DNA of 64,000 nucleotides from Trichomonas vaginalis G3. Its lineage: Eukaryota; Parabasalia; Trichomonadida; Trichomonadidae. The DNA lies in the NCBI RefSeq assembly GCF_026262505.1, contig NC_067205.1, positions 13,950,001 to 14,014,000 of the forward strand. Direction: 5' to 3'. Position numbers and translations under genes: made by a program. A model generated the notes under the pieces. It worked only from the letters and a program-made list of their open reading frames with translations, searched no databases and was not told the origin of the DNA. Of the stretch, positions 19,435-30,075 are shown in pieces. Each line of letters begins with the position of its first letter. Position 1 is the first letter of the stretch.

Positions 19435-19479
19435 TTCAAATAAAATAAAAAAAATGTCACTTTTTTTAAAATAAATTTT

Positions 19480-21624
19480 TTACTTCATGCAATGTTTTAT
19501 TTCTGTGCCGTCTTCAAGTATGCCCCAATATTTCCTTTTCGATATTACATGAACTTCGGAAAATACTTTATCTAGCTTAAAGCAGCCCATCTTTTCACCG
19601 ACCATTCCCATTTCAATGAGTTTGTTGTATCCTTCTTCGTTCGTCATGAGTGCGTCAATGTTCTCATAGTAAACCTTGACTTTGGATTTGACTTCGGAGA
19701 AGAATTTGTTGTAGTTGTCAAGGACTGCCTTTGCGAACTGAGGGTAAGACCAATGTTCGACAATAGGTTTTAATGTGGTTACTAAGCCACTTTGACCTTG
19801 AGTGAATTCGTACTTCAAAACAAAAGGAGAAAACCTTTCAACAAAGTTGTCGAACTTCTCATAATGTTTACTCTTCATCTCTTGAGGTTTCTTAATGGAA
19901 TATCCCCATGTCGAATTCATAAGCAATTTGAGTGTCATTGCAAGTTTGGGGTTTGAAGCTTTCCTAATATCATACAGTTGTTGTATGACTTTTCCAACTG
20001 TATAGTTCCTTCCTGGGAACTCACCATCTTCGTTTGGAATTCCAGTCGGAATATATTGGACAAACCTCATGTATGCAGCGTTAAGGTCGACATAGTATAT
20101 CTTTTCATCTGAGTCGAACTTGTCGCAACCAATTGGTCCAGTTTGTGGAAATTCAAGTGAGTCTCTTATCTTCTGAGAAACTTCTCCTGTTATCTCATAA
20201 ACATCGTCGAAGCAACCTGTTTCATATAAAACCTTCTGACCTAACTCAGATGCTCTCCAATACAATTTGACGTCAATTGGATGTCTCAATGGAAGTTTGT
20301 TTATAGCATCTTGAAGTTCTTGCAACCTCATTGGAAGTTCTTCTGGTTCAGGTTGGTATCCGAACATACCAACCCCTTGTGGAACTGTGTACTTCTTTTG
20401 TACTAGAACTTTGTCTGGAACAACTTTTGGTCTTGCTAACAATGAAAAGTTTGTTTCGTCTTTTGGTACAAAAGTTTCTGTCAGCTTGTCATCTGGAATT
20501 GGTTCCAACAAACCTTTCTCGAAAAGAATGTTTACAGCTCTGACAATGTTGCACTTACTTTTACCAAAGAATGGGTTTGTAAGACTTTCGTTCAACATGA
20601 AGTGGTTGTGGACAATCTTCAACCATGGTAAGTCTTTGTCAACAACATAGTCGTCATGTGAAGAACCTTTAGCTGTAGGTATGTTGACTCGGATATTGAC
20701 ATTTGCCAACGGTGCAATTTTTGCCAATTGACCTCTGAGAATGTACCTTGTCTTCACACATGACTCAAGATACTTCATCTTCTCATCTGTAACAAGACCA
20801 GAGTTCCTGAGACATGTAAGAATACAAGGTTCATTGACAATTGTTTCAATTGAATTGTAAATTCCATACTTTGTCAAGTCAATGTCAGACTTATTTATGA
20901 ACGGGAAGTATCCAGCATGTTGTCTGACTGCTTGAAGGTTAGGTTGGTACCATTCGAACTTGACACTTGCAATTCCTTCAATTGCATTCAAAATGTCTGA
21001 GTCGGAGTCAACCATTTGTTCTCTCTTTGTAGTCTTGAAAGCGTCAAGAAGTTTTGCGGCTGTTTGTTCATTGCCATGTGCATAGTAAATGTAACCATCC
21101 AAATCTGTTATGGTCAATCTGAGATTGTGTCCTTTCTTATTTCCGTCTTGAATTGCAGCAAGTACTCCCATGAAGCCTTCTTTGTTCTTTCCTTCGTCAA
21201 AGTTTACTGTAAAGGTTCGACTAGATGTAATTTGACTTCTAACTTCACGATACTTTTCATATGCATATCTTGTTCTTTCCATGGGAGCATGTGTGTCTTC
21301 ACCTTTTCCTTTTTTCCTTCTCAAAGGATGCAATTGTTCGTCATGTTTCCAGTAGAATCTGGCAAAGCCGTCGTGTCCTTCAACTTGAGGTTCACTAACA
21401 TCGAAAGGCATGTCCATAAGACGTTCTTCTTCTAACCTCTCTAGTCTGTTTGGATAATTGGCACGTGCTGTTCCAAATCCATTTTAGCGAAGACCAGACA
21501 ATTTGTCATAGACTTTTATGGGTCTTCCCTTCCTATATTTAAAATTCTTCGAAACTCTCCAACCATATCTTTGTAACTCTGCTTTTATTCTAGCAGACTT
21601 TCTATCCATTCTATATGGGGGCAT
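19480..21624 (-). pseudogene. Protein-primed family B DNA polymerase, pPolB (fossil, broken)
   Basis: Main open part of 645 residues (19480-21417) with motif A-type YYVDLNAAY at ~441-449 and motif B-type KLLMNSTWGYS at ~497-507, the pattern of protein-primed family B polymerases that replicate Polintons. A further N-terminal stretch (MPPYRMDRKSARIKAELQR) lies upstream to 21624. This enzyme gives the family its self-synthesising name. Broken. Polinton B has no counterpart between its homologous flanking genes. Confidence 0.8.
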
Positions 21625-21655
21625 TTTTATAAAAAATAAAAAATTTTTTTTTTCT

Positions 21656-22237
21656 TTACTTTACATAACCGCCTGCTGCCATAAGTCTTTGACGCCAACC
21701 CATACCAGCTAATGAAGGTTGACTTGGTTTAGTTTGGAAACTAAACTTTGGTTTTGGTTTATCTTCAGTTTTGGTTTTTTCTTCTTCTATCGGTTTTTCG
21801 TCACTTTTCGGTTCCTCTGACTTTACTTCACTTGCAGGAACAGTTGTGTCGTCAACATCTTCATAAATATCATATGCCATTTGTTTTTGTTTTCCTTTCA
21901 ACTTTTTGTGTTTGTTGTAAAGTTTAGAATATTTCGACTCTAAGTCAATGAGATGTTCTATAATGAACTGTTGGTCAGTGAAGTAAACTTTTCCATCTGT
22001 TGTCTCGAAAGCTCCTTCAGACTTCAATATTTTATTTGTGAGAGTCTGTTTCTTTTTTGAGATACTAGCCGTTCCATTTCTATGAAAAGTGACTTTATAG
22101 TTAGGTTTGTATTTCCAGACCTGGCACTTTCTATTATTGAATTTTTCTCTTCATCTGTAAGTTCTTTGACAGGTTTTGACAATGGTTCTGAACTTTTTGT
22201 TTGTGTGTCAAATCTACCGTTTCAACTTCTTCGGTCA
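21656..22237 (-). pseudogene. Conserved basic protein with DG-RK-like domain (fossil, broken)
   Basis: Homologue of the open gene 54609-55193 of B. Visible parts are the ISKKKQTLTNKILKSEGAFE stretch, a coiled coil with YNKHKKLKGKQKQMAYDIYE, a Lys/Glu/Pro linker and a C-terminal GMGWRQRLMAAGGYVK. Unknown function; see the B entry. Confidence 0.5.
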
Positions 22238-22257
22238 TTTCATCTCAGTAAAAAATT

Positions 22258-22410
22258 TTAGTTTGGTTTGTTTTCAACTGGTTGTTGTTGTTTTTTAAGT
22301 CGGTCTAAAACTTCCTGAGGTATAGGAAGAACTTTACAAACACGTGGTGTAACTGCTGGAAGCCGACAAATCCATCTTGAACTCATTTGTCTCAATGCTG
22401 CATTGTTCAT
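22258..22410 (-). CDS. Micro-gene, 50 residues
   Basis: Frame MNNAALRQMSSRWICRLPAV...TPRVCKVLPIPQEVL, too short for usual gene calls. The B copy (55213-55368) keeps the same start and stop and is exactly one codon longer (an extra Gln-type codon), with mostly silent or conservative changes; this is the pattern of a real coding sequence. It shares the leader TTTTTTA(T/C)TGAGATGAAATG with its neighbour. Cys and Pro spacing suggests a small structured or virion protein. Confidence 0.5.
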   Translation of the reverse strand: MNNAALRQMSSRWICRLPAVTPRVCKVLPIPQEVLDRLKKQQQPVENKPN

Positions 22411-22832
22411 TTCATCTCAATAAAAAACTTTACATTCCCCACGTTTGAGGCGGTTTGAGGTTGGTTATTGTTTACCCACTGTTGTGCATGGTTATATCCT
22501 CTGTTAAAGAATCTTTCACCTTGGTCCATATAGTGTCCTGCTTGGTTATAGTAGTCATTTGCTTTGTTATAATAGTTTCCTGCTTGTCTTCCTACATTGT
22601 CCATCCATCCTTGAACTTTTCCTCTTGTTTCAGGATTTGGAATAAGATTTGTTGCATCTCGTGCTACATCCCAACCTTTCTGTACAGTTTGTATAATAGG
22701 TTGTGCTTTCTCTTTCAGTATACCTAATGTACTCAAAATCTTCCTTCCAATTCCAAATGCACCTCTGGCTATTGTTCCCACTGCGGGCAAAAATCTGGAT
22801 GCAACTCCTGCTAATGCGCCAAATAAACCCAT
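22407..22832 (-). CDS. Amphipathic N-terminus protein, pVI-like candidate
   Basis: 141 residues beginning MGLFGALAGVASRFLPAVG, an amphipathic, glycine-rich helix of the sort found in membrane-lytic capsid-interior proteins, then GRKILSTLGILKEKAQ, and tandem YYNKANDYYNQAGHYMDQG repeats. The C-terminus overlaps the micro-gene start. Divergent from the integrase with 17 bp between ATGs. B copy (55388-55788) is broken. Assignment to an adenovirus pVI-like role is inference from composition. Confidence 0.5.
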   Translation of the reverse strand: MGLFGALAGVASRFLPAVGTIARGAFGIGRKILSTLGILKEKAQPIIQTVQKGWDVARDATNLIPNPETRGKVQGWMDNVGRQAGNYYNKANDYYNQAGHYMDQGERFFNRGYNHAQQWVNNNQPQTASNVGNVKFFIEMK

Positions 22833-22849
22833 TTCTTATAGGGTAAAAA
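22833..22849. promoter_or_regulatory. 17-bp bidirectional start region
   Basis: TTCTTATAGGGTAAAAA is all that separates the ATGs of the pVI-like candidate and the integrase. The same spacer is kept in Polinton B (55789-55805). Confidence 0.55.
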
Positions 22850-23404
22850 ATGACGAATCCGAACAAGGACCCCTATGTTTCTAAAGCGACAAAGAAAGCA
22901 CTCATGATAAAAATCTTTAGTTCAACACCAAATGCTTGGTTTATGGATATCTTGGAAAACATTCCGAGAGTTAGAACAGATGGACCTCCATACTGGTTAA
23001 TATTTGTTGGTCAAAACACAAGATACTGTGAAGCCATACCATTATGGTCCAAAAATATTTTAGATGTGAAAACTGCTTTGACAATATTCGTTGACAAATA
23101 CCATCCAACAAAACTGACATCTGACTGTGAAAGTTCTTTCAAATCAGATGATATTAAAAACTATCTGCGTTCAAAAAATGTAAACCAATATTTCATTGTC
23201 GACCAAAACCATTCTGCTCTTGGTGTCATTGACGGATGTATAAAAATGTTAAGAGACTTAAACCAACCACAAGGTGGTGAAGCAAATGAAATGTCATATG
23301 ACGACAAATATAGACACTTCTCCATGGCAAAGATGAGACAAGTTTTAAATATTTACAATAACCGTAAACAAAAAGGTTTGGGAAACCACTCCCCGAAGAA
23401 ATGA
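22850..23404 (+). CDS. Retroviral-type (rve) integrase, core domain
   Basis: 184 residues. The RNase H-like core is recognisable: WFMDILENIP at ~30-39, a YWLIFVGQNTRYCEAIPL strand pair, TSDCESSFKSDD at ~91-101, and the C-terminal helix after HSALGVID. Polinton integrases insert the element with 6-bp target duplications, matching TCATAT here. The stop overlaps the next start as ATGA, an arrangement that Polinton B shares. Confidence 0.8.
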   Translation: MTNPNKDPYVSKATKKALMIKIFSSTPNAWFMDILENIPRVRTDGPPYWLIFVGQNTRYCEAIPLWSKNILDVKTALTIFVDKYHPTKLTSDCESSFKSDDIKNYLRSKNVNQYFIVDQNHSALGVIDGCIKMLRDLNQPQGGEANEMSYDDKYRHFSMAKMRQVLNIYNNRKQKGLGNHSPKK

Positions 23405-23808
23405 AAAACAACCCTGACTTAGAGAAAGACTATATATTTAATAATTTAGTCAAAAGAGACAAACAAGAAAGAATGCCGGGCTTCAAACTTCAGAAAGGTG
23501 ACAAAGTAAAAATAGAAATACCTAAACGCGACCCATATGAAAATACTATTGACTATGACAACAATGGGAACCCGACAGGTACTCACATTCGTGTTCGTAA
23601 AAATAGAAGAAAGTATACAAGAGAATATTATGAAGTTTTAGGCAAACATGGCAAAATGTACACACTGCAAGCAGAAGATAAAACTACTATTGCCAGACCT
23701 CGTTTCAAACTTGTCAAAGTTCAAGGTGGTATACTTTCAAAGACAGTTCCTAACAAATATGAGACAACTCCTGACGAATATGCTAAAGAAGTTGAAAATG
23801 ACGACTAA
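23401..23808 (+). CDS. Integrase C-terminal SH3/chromo-like part
   Basis: 135 residues, open in both A and B (56356-56763). GFKLQKGDKVKIEIPKRDPY and EYYEVLGKHGKMYTLQ are typical of the SH3-like C-terminal domains of retroviral-type integrases, which bind DNA or chromatin. Begins inside the stop of the core frame (ATGA). Its last four bases overlap the convergent fibre gene. Confidence 0.65.
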   Translation: MKNNPDLEKDYIFNNLVKRDKQERMPGFKLQKGDKVKIEIPKRDPYENTIDYDNNGNPTGTHIRVRKNRRKYTREYYEVLGKHGKMYTLQAEDKTTIARPRFKLVKVQGGILSKTVPNKYETTPDEYAKEVENDD

Positions 23809-25673
23809 GCAATTCTATACCATGCGTAAACTGTCATGTAAGGTGGCATGTATTCTTTACTTTGTCCCGTTGTTTGTGTATATCCTGAAACGAAATGTGT
23901 ATGGTTTCCTTCTCCCTGAGTGTCACTCCAGTAACAATTTATAGCAAACTTAACGTCGTCTTTAACATCATATCCTTTACCATTTGTCATTCCTGACCAA
24001 TCCCAATATCTATGCTTATGCCAACCTGCTTGAGATGTACTTAAATCTATGTAATGACTGTGTGCAGGTAAATTTTCACCTGAAATCGTTTTACTTCCAC
24101 CTGTTTCCTTTGAAGAGTTTGCACAATACAAAAACCTGTCGACTATTTGTTCCCATGCACCAACACCAAACATTACTTGAGGACCTCTTGCATCCATAGA
24201 TGTATAAATAGAACCTACTGGGTTCATTAAATCAAACATATGAGATACTATAGGATTGTCTCTTTTGAACTTAAAATATAGTGCAACTATTTCAGGTTTC
24301 TTCTGGTTTGTGTCAGAATATTTTTTATAATATAATCTTATGTTTTCAGGGTAGGTAAAATCTTGACTATAATATTTATTTCTGTCATCTGTATAATAAT
24401 ATACTATTCTCGTTTTTTCTATTGCATTATATCTTTTATATCTATAATAATCTAAATATAATGTTAGCTTTTGTTCATCTACATGTGGTGTTCTGTCGTC
24501 ATCTCCATAGTCATAATAATGTGGTGCTGGAGCTGGGTCAGGCAATGTCATATCTGCCATTTCATAAACTCTTAAATATTTCTTTTGTTCGTCTCCATAT
24601 AAGTTTAAGTAGCAGTTGTTGTCTAATGGAACTTTAACTTGTGTACCATCATTCTTTTTATAGCTTACATACATTTCATTGTTATTTTTCGGAATGAGTT
24701 TATACCGTGTACCATTTTCTAAGGACTGTACCAACTGCCATCTAAAATATTTATTTTCTTCATTGACAGAAAAGTCACCAACAATAGTTTCAATATTTTT
24801 TGTTCCTATCAAACTTTGGTATATTTCATTGACATATGTTTTATCTGCTTTATTTTCAAGGCTAACGTTTAAGTCTGTTATTTCAGAAGATGTATGTGTA
24901 TGTCCAACGGCACTTTTCCTGTTTAAGGTTTCTTGTAAGTTTGTAATATCAGATATAGAATGTGTATGTCCAACGGCACTTTTCCTGTTTAAGGTTTCTT
25001 GTAAGTTTGTAATATCAGATATAGAATGTGTATGTCCAACGGCACTTTTCCTGTTTAAGGTTTCTTGTAAGTTTGTAATATCAGATATAGAATGTGTATG
25101 TCCAACGTCACTTTTCCTGTTTAAGGTTTCTTGTAAGTTTGTAATATCAGATATAGAATGTGTATGAGTCTTATCTGCTTTTGTCTCTAATGTTTCCTTA
25201 AGACTTGGTATTTGGTTAATATAATGTATATGAGTCTTTTTAGAATATTCGTTTTCAGCTCTTGTCACTTCACTTGACATTTTATTGTCAACATATGTTT
25301 TGTCTGCTAGTTCAGGATGAGTATGTTCTTTTGTTGCATAAGCATTGTTAGCTCTTTCTTCTTCTTTTGCTATTGCATCGTCTACATATTCTTTGTCAGC
25401 TTTGTTGTCAACATCTGCTTTCAAAAGAAGTTCATTTATAGGTTTCTCGTTTAAAGTTCCTTTTGTTGGATTTATACAGACAGTATTGTTCTTATTGTCT
25501 TGAAACAGAAACTCATCTGTCATTGGGTTTATTGTCAGTTTTAAGTCACCCCCTTTCAATGACTCAGATATCTTAGAATAGTTTGAAAAGTTTGTTGTGT
25601 TCTTATTTAGAGCTTGCATAATGAGTTGTCGGTTGTGTTGTATTTCTCTCATAGACGCTGTTTCATTTGACAT
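23805..25673 (-). CDS. Phage-type receptor-binding fibre protein
   Basis: 622 residues. N-terminal ~130 residues: anchor-like region with LNKNTTNFSNYSKI and repeated ADKEYVD/ADKTYVD units. Middle: HTHSISDITNLQETLNRKS in a 22-residue repeat, four times. C-terminus: MNPVGSIYTSMD, FGVGAWEQIVDRFLYC, GGSKTISGENLPAHSH, GNHTHF and PPYMTVYAWYRIA, the classic end of bacteriophage tail fibres and collar proteins. It most likely forms a trimeric host-attachment spike on the virion. In B (56761-58263, broken) both ends are conserved but the middle is different. Confidence 0.75.
   Translation of the reverse strand: MSNETASMREIQHNRQLIMQALNKNTTNFSNYSKISESLKGGDLKLTINPMTDEFLFQDNKNNTVCINPTKGTLNEKPINELLLKADVDNKADKEYVDDAIAKEEERANNAYATKEHTHPELADKTYVDNKMSSEVTRAENEYSKKTHIHYINQIPSLKETLETKADKTHTHSISDITNLQETLNRKSDVGHTHSISDITNLQETLNRKSAVGHTHSISDITNLQETLNRKSAVGHTHSISDITNLQETLNRKSAVGHTHTSSEITDLNVSLENKADKTYVNEIYQSLIGTKNIETIVGDFSVNEENKYFRWQLVQSLENGTRYKLIPKNNNEMYVSYKKNDGTQVKVPLDNNCYLNLYGDEQKKYLRVYEMADMTLPDPAPAPHYYDYGDDDRTPHVDEQKLTLYLDYYRYKRYNAIEKTRIVYYYTDDRNKYYSQDFTYPENIRLYYKKYSDTNQKKPEIVALYFKFKRDNPIVSHMFDLMNPVGSIYTSMDARGPQVMFGVGAWEQIVDRFLYCANSSKETGGSKTISGENLPAHSHYIDLSTSQAGWHKHRYWDWSGMTNGKGYDVKDDVKFAINCYWSDTQGEGNHTHFVSGYTQTTGQSKEYMPPYMTVYAWYRIA
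24897..25160 (-). repeat. Four tandem 66-bp units in the fibre gene
   Basis: 4 x 66 bp, nearly identical, encoding 22 residues each (HTHSISDITNLQETL plus a variable end). Near-identity at DNA level indicates recent copy-number change; B has a single equivalent unit. Histidine-rich HTH turns in phage fibres often coordinate metal or cap beta-helical shafts. Confidence 0.85.
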
Positions 25674-25691
25674 TTTTATTATAGATAAAAT
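25674..25691. promoter_or_regulatory. 18-bp bidirectional start region
   Basis: TTTTATTATAGATAAAAT separates the fibre ATG from the start of the neighbouring plus-strand gene; Polinton B has the same at 58264-58281 with TTTTATTCTAGATAAAAT, a near-palindrome. Confidence 0.55.
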
Positions 25692-26508
25692 ATGCTTCCA
25701 ATAGAAAAAGAAAATTCTAGAGTTGCTACAACTAAACCATTAGATGAAATTTTTACTAATGTCGGTTAAAAGTTTGAGACCGATACCGTAAAGCATGAAG
25801 GCTATCGTTTTGACTACCCATTAAGATGGTTAAGAGACCCATCCGTCACAAAAGCTATTGGCTTTCGTAGAATGAAGTTCATTTCAGAAGCCATACATGG
25901 TTTCCCATTTACGGTCGGTTTTGAAGTTCGATACTATAACAAAGAAAAACGTATGTATGAGAAATTTGAACAGGGAAAACTTTTACAAGTTAGTTTGCTT
26001 ATAAACTTAGAAACAACTCTTCAAGCTTTTCAAGAAAAAATAAACGATATCTATATTGAATATGCAAACCAGTATAACATTGACGAAGGAGAATACCATC
26101 TCGATATTATTTATGACAGGAAAAATGCAACTGTTAAAATCAATAAAATAGATAGGGTTGTTAGATTCCCGACGATAGGTGTCTTGGAAGATTTGCCTGG
26201 TGTCATCATAGTGTCTTTAAATCAAAAATTTTATTTTGGAGTTAGTTTTATTGATTTTTCAATAAAAAACATTTCTAAAACAAGAAAATAAAACGATAAA
26301 ATATTTATATTTTATATAAGGATCTTATATATTTAAAATAAATATCATTTTATTTTTTTCATTGGTGTCTGTCAAACCATAATACACTATTCAAAAATTC
26401 AATGTGTGTTGCGGTTTCAAAAGACACCTTCAAATTGAACGATAGCACAGACACTATTGAATTTTACCCATTGTATTTAGTTTTTACCCTTTTTATTTTT
26501 AAGAATTA

Positions 26509-28668
26509 ATGACTGAAACACAAGATGAATATGAATCCAAATTTGAGGGATGGATTGATTGCAAACTTCCTCCCAAAAATATCCCTCGAAAAGTACCTCC
26601 CTTACCAAAATTCGAGGATACTAAATTCTCAACTAATAATAAATGTCGAGTATGCTTCAATATTGCTTATCTTCCAGATACAAGCGAAAAATCGAAAGAA
26701 CGAAAAAGACTTTATTGTTATTGTTTAGCGATACATTACAATTTACTAACAAAAACATATATGCGCTGCATTTATCATCGAAAACCATCAGAATTTGATG
26801 AAGATCATCAGCATATATATCAAATACAATGTGAAAATAATCCATATACGAGAAGAGATTTAATAAAACAAGATAGAAAATTACTTTATGTTGTAAAATT
26901 TGTTGTGGATACCAACATGTCAATCAATATGGCCGCTTCAGGTGTACTAGAAGATTTCGCCCGACATGTCTACTCCACCTTCAAGGGAGTAATCAATTTT
27001 CAACTCAAGATCCCATATAGAAGAGACGAGATAAGGGATGGAATCATTACATTAGCCGACTTGGTAGCTCCAAAAATACACGTTGAGCTTGACAAGATGG
27101 GCTACTATTCGATAACAATTGATGCGGCATCACACGGAAGCCGGCATGGCTTTTTTGTGATGGCTAGCAATCCAGCAAAAATGAAGAACCATATCTTCAT
27201 TGATACTATGATCGCTGATGGTTGGAATGCCAGGGATTACAATAATTTCCTTTCTGCAATTGTTGCCGATGGATGCCCCGCCCAAGTTAAAGGGCTGTGC
27301 CACTGGAGGAGATGCGGAGCACTATATCCGGGTCTTCAAACCGTTTATATCCGATGTGTTGCGCATCTCCTCAACTTAGTGGTGAAGCATACGGCAGACA
27401 ATTGTGCAGCTTTCGCAATGCAAATTAATTATTGCAAAGCGATAAGCAAGGAGTTATCGAAGCCGGACACGAGAAGGGCATTGAATATGAGGGTTATTCA
27501 TGTTCCGGATCATCGCTGGATGTTTTTCTGGGATCTTCTGAAGTGGATAAAAGAAAAACACCCTAAAATTTATGAATTGTTCAATATGGATGATCCACCG
27601 GAATCTGTTCAGATCTTAAGGGATATGGAAATTGATTTCAAGGATGGACTTCCACAATGGTTGTTAAATTTCGAAGAGATTCTTTTACCAATCAAGAAAC
27701 TCTTGAATTATGCAGAGAGTGACGTTGGCTGCTTCTGCTACATCTATCCAATGTTTCAATCGACGATTGAGCAGTTGACCGGAATTGCAAATCGTCCTGA
27801 ATTATCAAGTTCGTCAAAGCGCATTGCAGATGCATTAATCGCCAACATGAATGAAGTTTTTGACAAACAGGGCAACTACGCTTTGATGAAATTTGCCTTT
27901 GGTCTAACTCCATGGGGCCGGTCAGTCATCCGCGCAGAATTGAACATGCATACTGAGTACAAGCCAGACGTTTCACTCTTCTTCCAAGAACCAATACCTA
28001 TCAATGCTGAACTTGAAATCCCTCCAAGGAGCTACACCCCTGATCATTTGGATGAAGTGGCAGAGGATCAATTGGACAGAAATCTAGATATAGAAGAGCC
28101 CGAGATTGAGAACGAAGCAATTGAAGGTGATGGCCAAGTAGATGCAGAAGACATTGCTCAGGATGAAGAAGTTGAAGAGAATGAACCAAGGAGGAGACTA
28201 GGCAGGAACCTTGGTGAATGGGCGTCTCTGTCAATGCAAGAAGTGGAAGAGTACAGCTTCAACGATTTTATGATCGAGATGCTTTCGAGACGTGCAGAAG
28301 CAGAAGCGAGGTTCTACAAGAGAAGTTCGGCCAAGAACATAGCTAATGAGTACAAGAAAGCTCTTTCCAACTTTATACATATGAATGAGAGTAAAATCAG
28401 GAACAACACCGACATCACCTGCTTGGATTAAAGGTTTTGGGTAGCATGTGATGCAAATTTCAAGGCATTGAAAGAGATTGCCTTAAAATTCATGTCTATT
28501 GCTGCAACCGAAGCTGATGTGGAAAGAATGATTTCAATTGTGCGGAACCTGCGTAATAGGTTTAATCAAAACGCACGTGAAGATCCAATAAAGTGTAGAA
28601 TCCTATTGAAGCTTTTCATGACAAATGAAATCCTGAAAAAGATATTTCCAGATCTGACTGATCTTTAA
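26509..28668 (+). CDS. hAT transposase with one in-frame stop
   Basis: Main frame of 640 residues (26509-28431) and, in the same frame after a single TAA at 28429-28431, a further stretch to 28668. N-terminal Cys/His-rich region (CRVCFN, LYCYCLAIH, MRCIYHRK) suggests a zinc finger like the BED type. Middle has MAASGVLEDFARHVYSTF, ITIDAASHGSRHGFFVM and the hAT signature CVAHLLNLVVKH. An acidic region precedes the C-terminus. After the stop, ATEADVERMISIVRNLRNRF and IKCRILLKLF are the conserved hAT dimerisation region. The stop probably makes this copy inactive unless read through. Confidence 0.85.
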
Positions 28669-28925
28669 CTTGCCGTAGCTCCTTGATGCTGTAGCTCCAT
28701 GCTGCAGCTTGACCTACTGTAGCCCCTTGATGCTGCTTGATTGTAGATGTTGGCCTTGAATGATGCCGCTTGACCTGCCGTAGCCCCTTGCTGCCGTAGT
28801 TCGTTGCTGCCGTAGCTCCTTGCTGCTGCTTGATCATAGATGTTGCCCTTGAATGCTGCCGCTTGACCGTAGATGTTGGCTGTGAATGTTATCGCTTCAA
28901 CCGCTAGCTCCTAACTGCCTCCAAA
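28669..28925. repeat. hAT 3' subterminal repeats
   Basis: Repeated GCCGTAGCTCCTTG, GCTGCTTGA and TAGATGTTGGCC strings in direct and partly overlapping order directly behind the transposase. Arrays of short subterminal motifs are typical transposase-binding sites in hAT elements. Confidence 0.6.
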
Positions 28926-30075
28926 CAGCCGTTTTGCTATGACCTCAATCACTTTTATTTATTATTTTAAATATTATTTAATTTTATTATTTGAATAGGC
29001 CAACTTATATTTGAGAAGCTCAATTTGAGACCACTTAAAACATTGAAATATCATAAATATTGAAATATTAAAAAGTGTATTTCAAAATATTGAAATTATA
29101 AAAATTTATAATACTGAAATTGAGACAAATTAATAAATTCAATGCGTTTTTTTTTGAAATAACTCTCAAATATTATTTTTTTGTTTATTTAATGATGAAT
29201 AAATATGATTGCTTTAGTCAATCATAAAAACTAATTTAAGTTTAAAATAATGAAAGGATAATTTGATCGTTTTTTAAAATACAATTATTTTTGATGATTT
29301 GCAAGAATCTTTGAAAAGAATATAATATAGGTTCTATTTTTGTAAAATTTATCCAAATCATGTATTACATAAATTACGATTAAAACGATGAAAGAACCAA
29401 AAAGTGTGTTTTGTGTTTTGTTGTTGCGTGTTGGATGCGGGATCCTGTTATTTCCGAAATCGACAAAAAATTTGGAAATTTAATTTCCGAAATCGAAATT
29501 ATATTAATGTTTTTAATATTCTTATATCAAAAGGATTAAAGTTCATTAAGAGAAAAACAATTCGTCTTCTTCAATCTATTGGCGCATTTATTTCTACACG
29601 CCAATAAGGAAGGGAAAATTATAAGACACCATGGTGTCTTCAAAACGCTAATTTTTGATATTTTTAACAACCCTAAAAATAGAAGACCTTGGAGAAAACG
29701 TTTATATTTCTACAAAATATAACAACTTGGCATGGTATAGATTTATGAGGATGTTAAATCAGCCTGCAGCATATCCAGTGCACCCGGACTATTATGAAGT
29801 CGAAAACCCTAATGGAACATATGAAAATATTTTCGACCCAGATGCTATTATTGTTCATGCTTCATTTTCTGGCGCCCAAAACTCTTTCTTATGCTTGGCA
29901 AATGACTTTTACGAAAAACCTACAAAGTTATACGAACCACCAAGTGGAAGTATTTCAGACTTTCAAGTATGGTTTACTACAGATGGAAGAAAAAGAATAA
30001 TTCCATTATACCATGCGTTTTACTTAGAACTTAGTTTCATATACAACTACTATCGAACGGTAAAAATATAATTTT

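Larger units (their letters stand above)
26153..29675 (+). mobile_element. hAT-superfamily DNA transposon inside Polinton A
   Basis: 3,523 bp with 11-bp perfect TIRs TAGGGTTGTTA / TAACAACCCTA and a perfect 8-bp target duplication AAAATAGA at 26145-26152 and 29676-29683, the duplication length of hAT. It contains one transposase gene and is clearly younger than Polinton A. The first ~400 bp of the gene and both flanks are AT-rich, while ~26920-28920 is much richer in G and C. The 5' stretch 26153-26508 and the 3' stretch 28930-29675 hold no gene; 28669-28925 contains subterminal repeats. Confidence 0.95.
25692..30071 (+). pseudogene. Duplicated Polinton protein, copy 2, interrupted by hAT (fossil)
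   Basis: The two flanks of the hAT transposon belong to one gene type: the left flank has TTKPLDEIFTN and FDYPLRWLRDPS, the right flank has NIFDPDAIIVHASFSGAQNS, YEPPSGSISDFQVWF and IPLYHAFYLELSFIYNYY. Homologues are 18467-19328 and 58282-59118. The hAT insertion (26153-29675) with its 8-bp duplication explains the separation. Other damage is also present. Confidence 0.6.

Noticed and set aside
28429-28431. Reassigned stop codon in the host to explain the hAT frame.
   Set aside because: TAA ends the host Myb-type and many Polinton frames normally; a single nonsense change is simpler.
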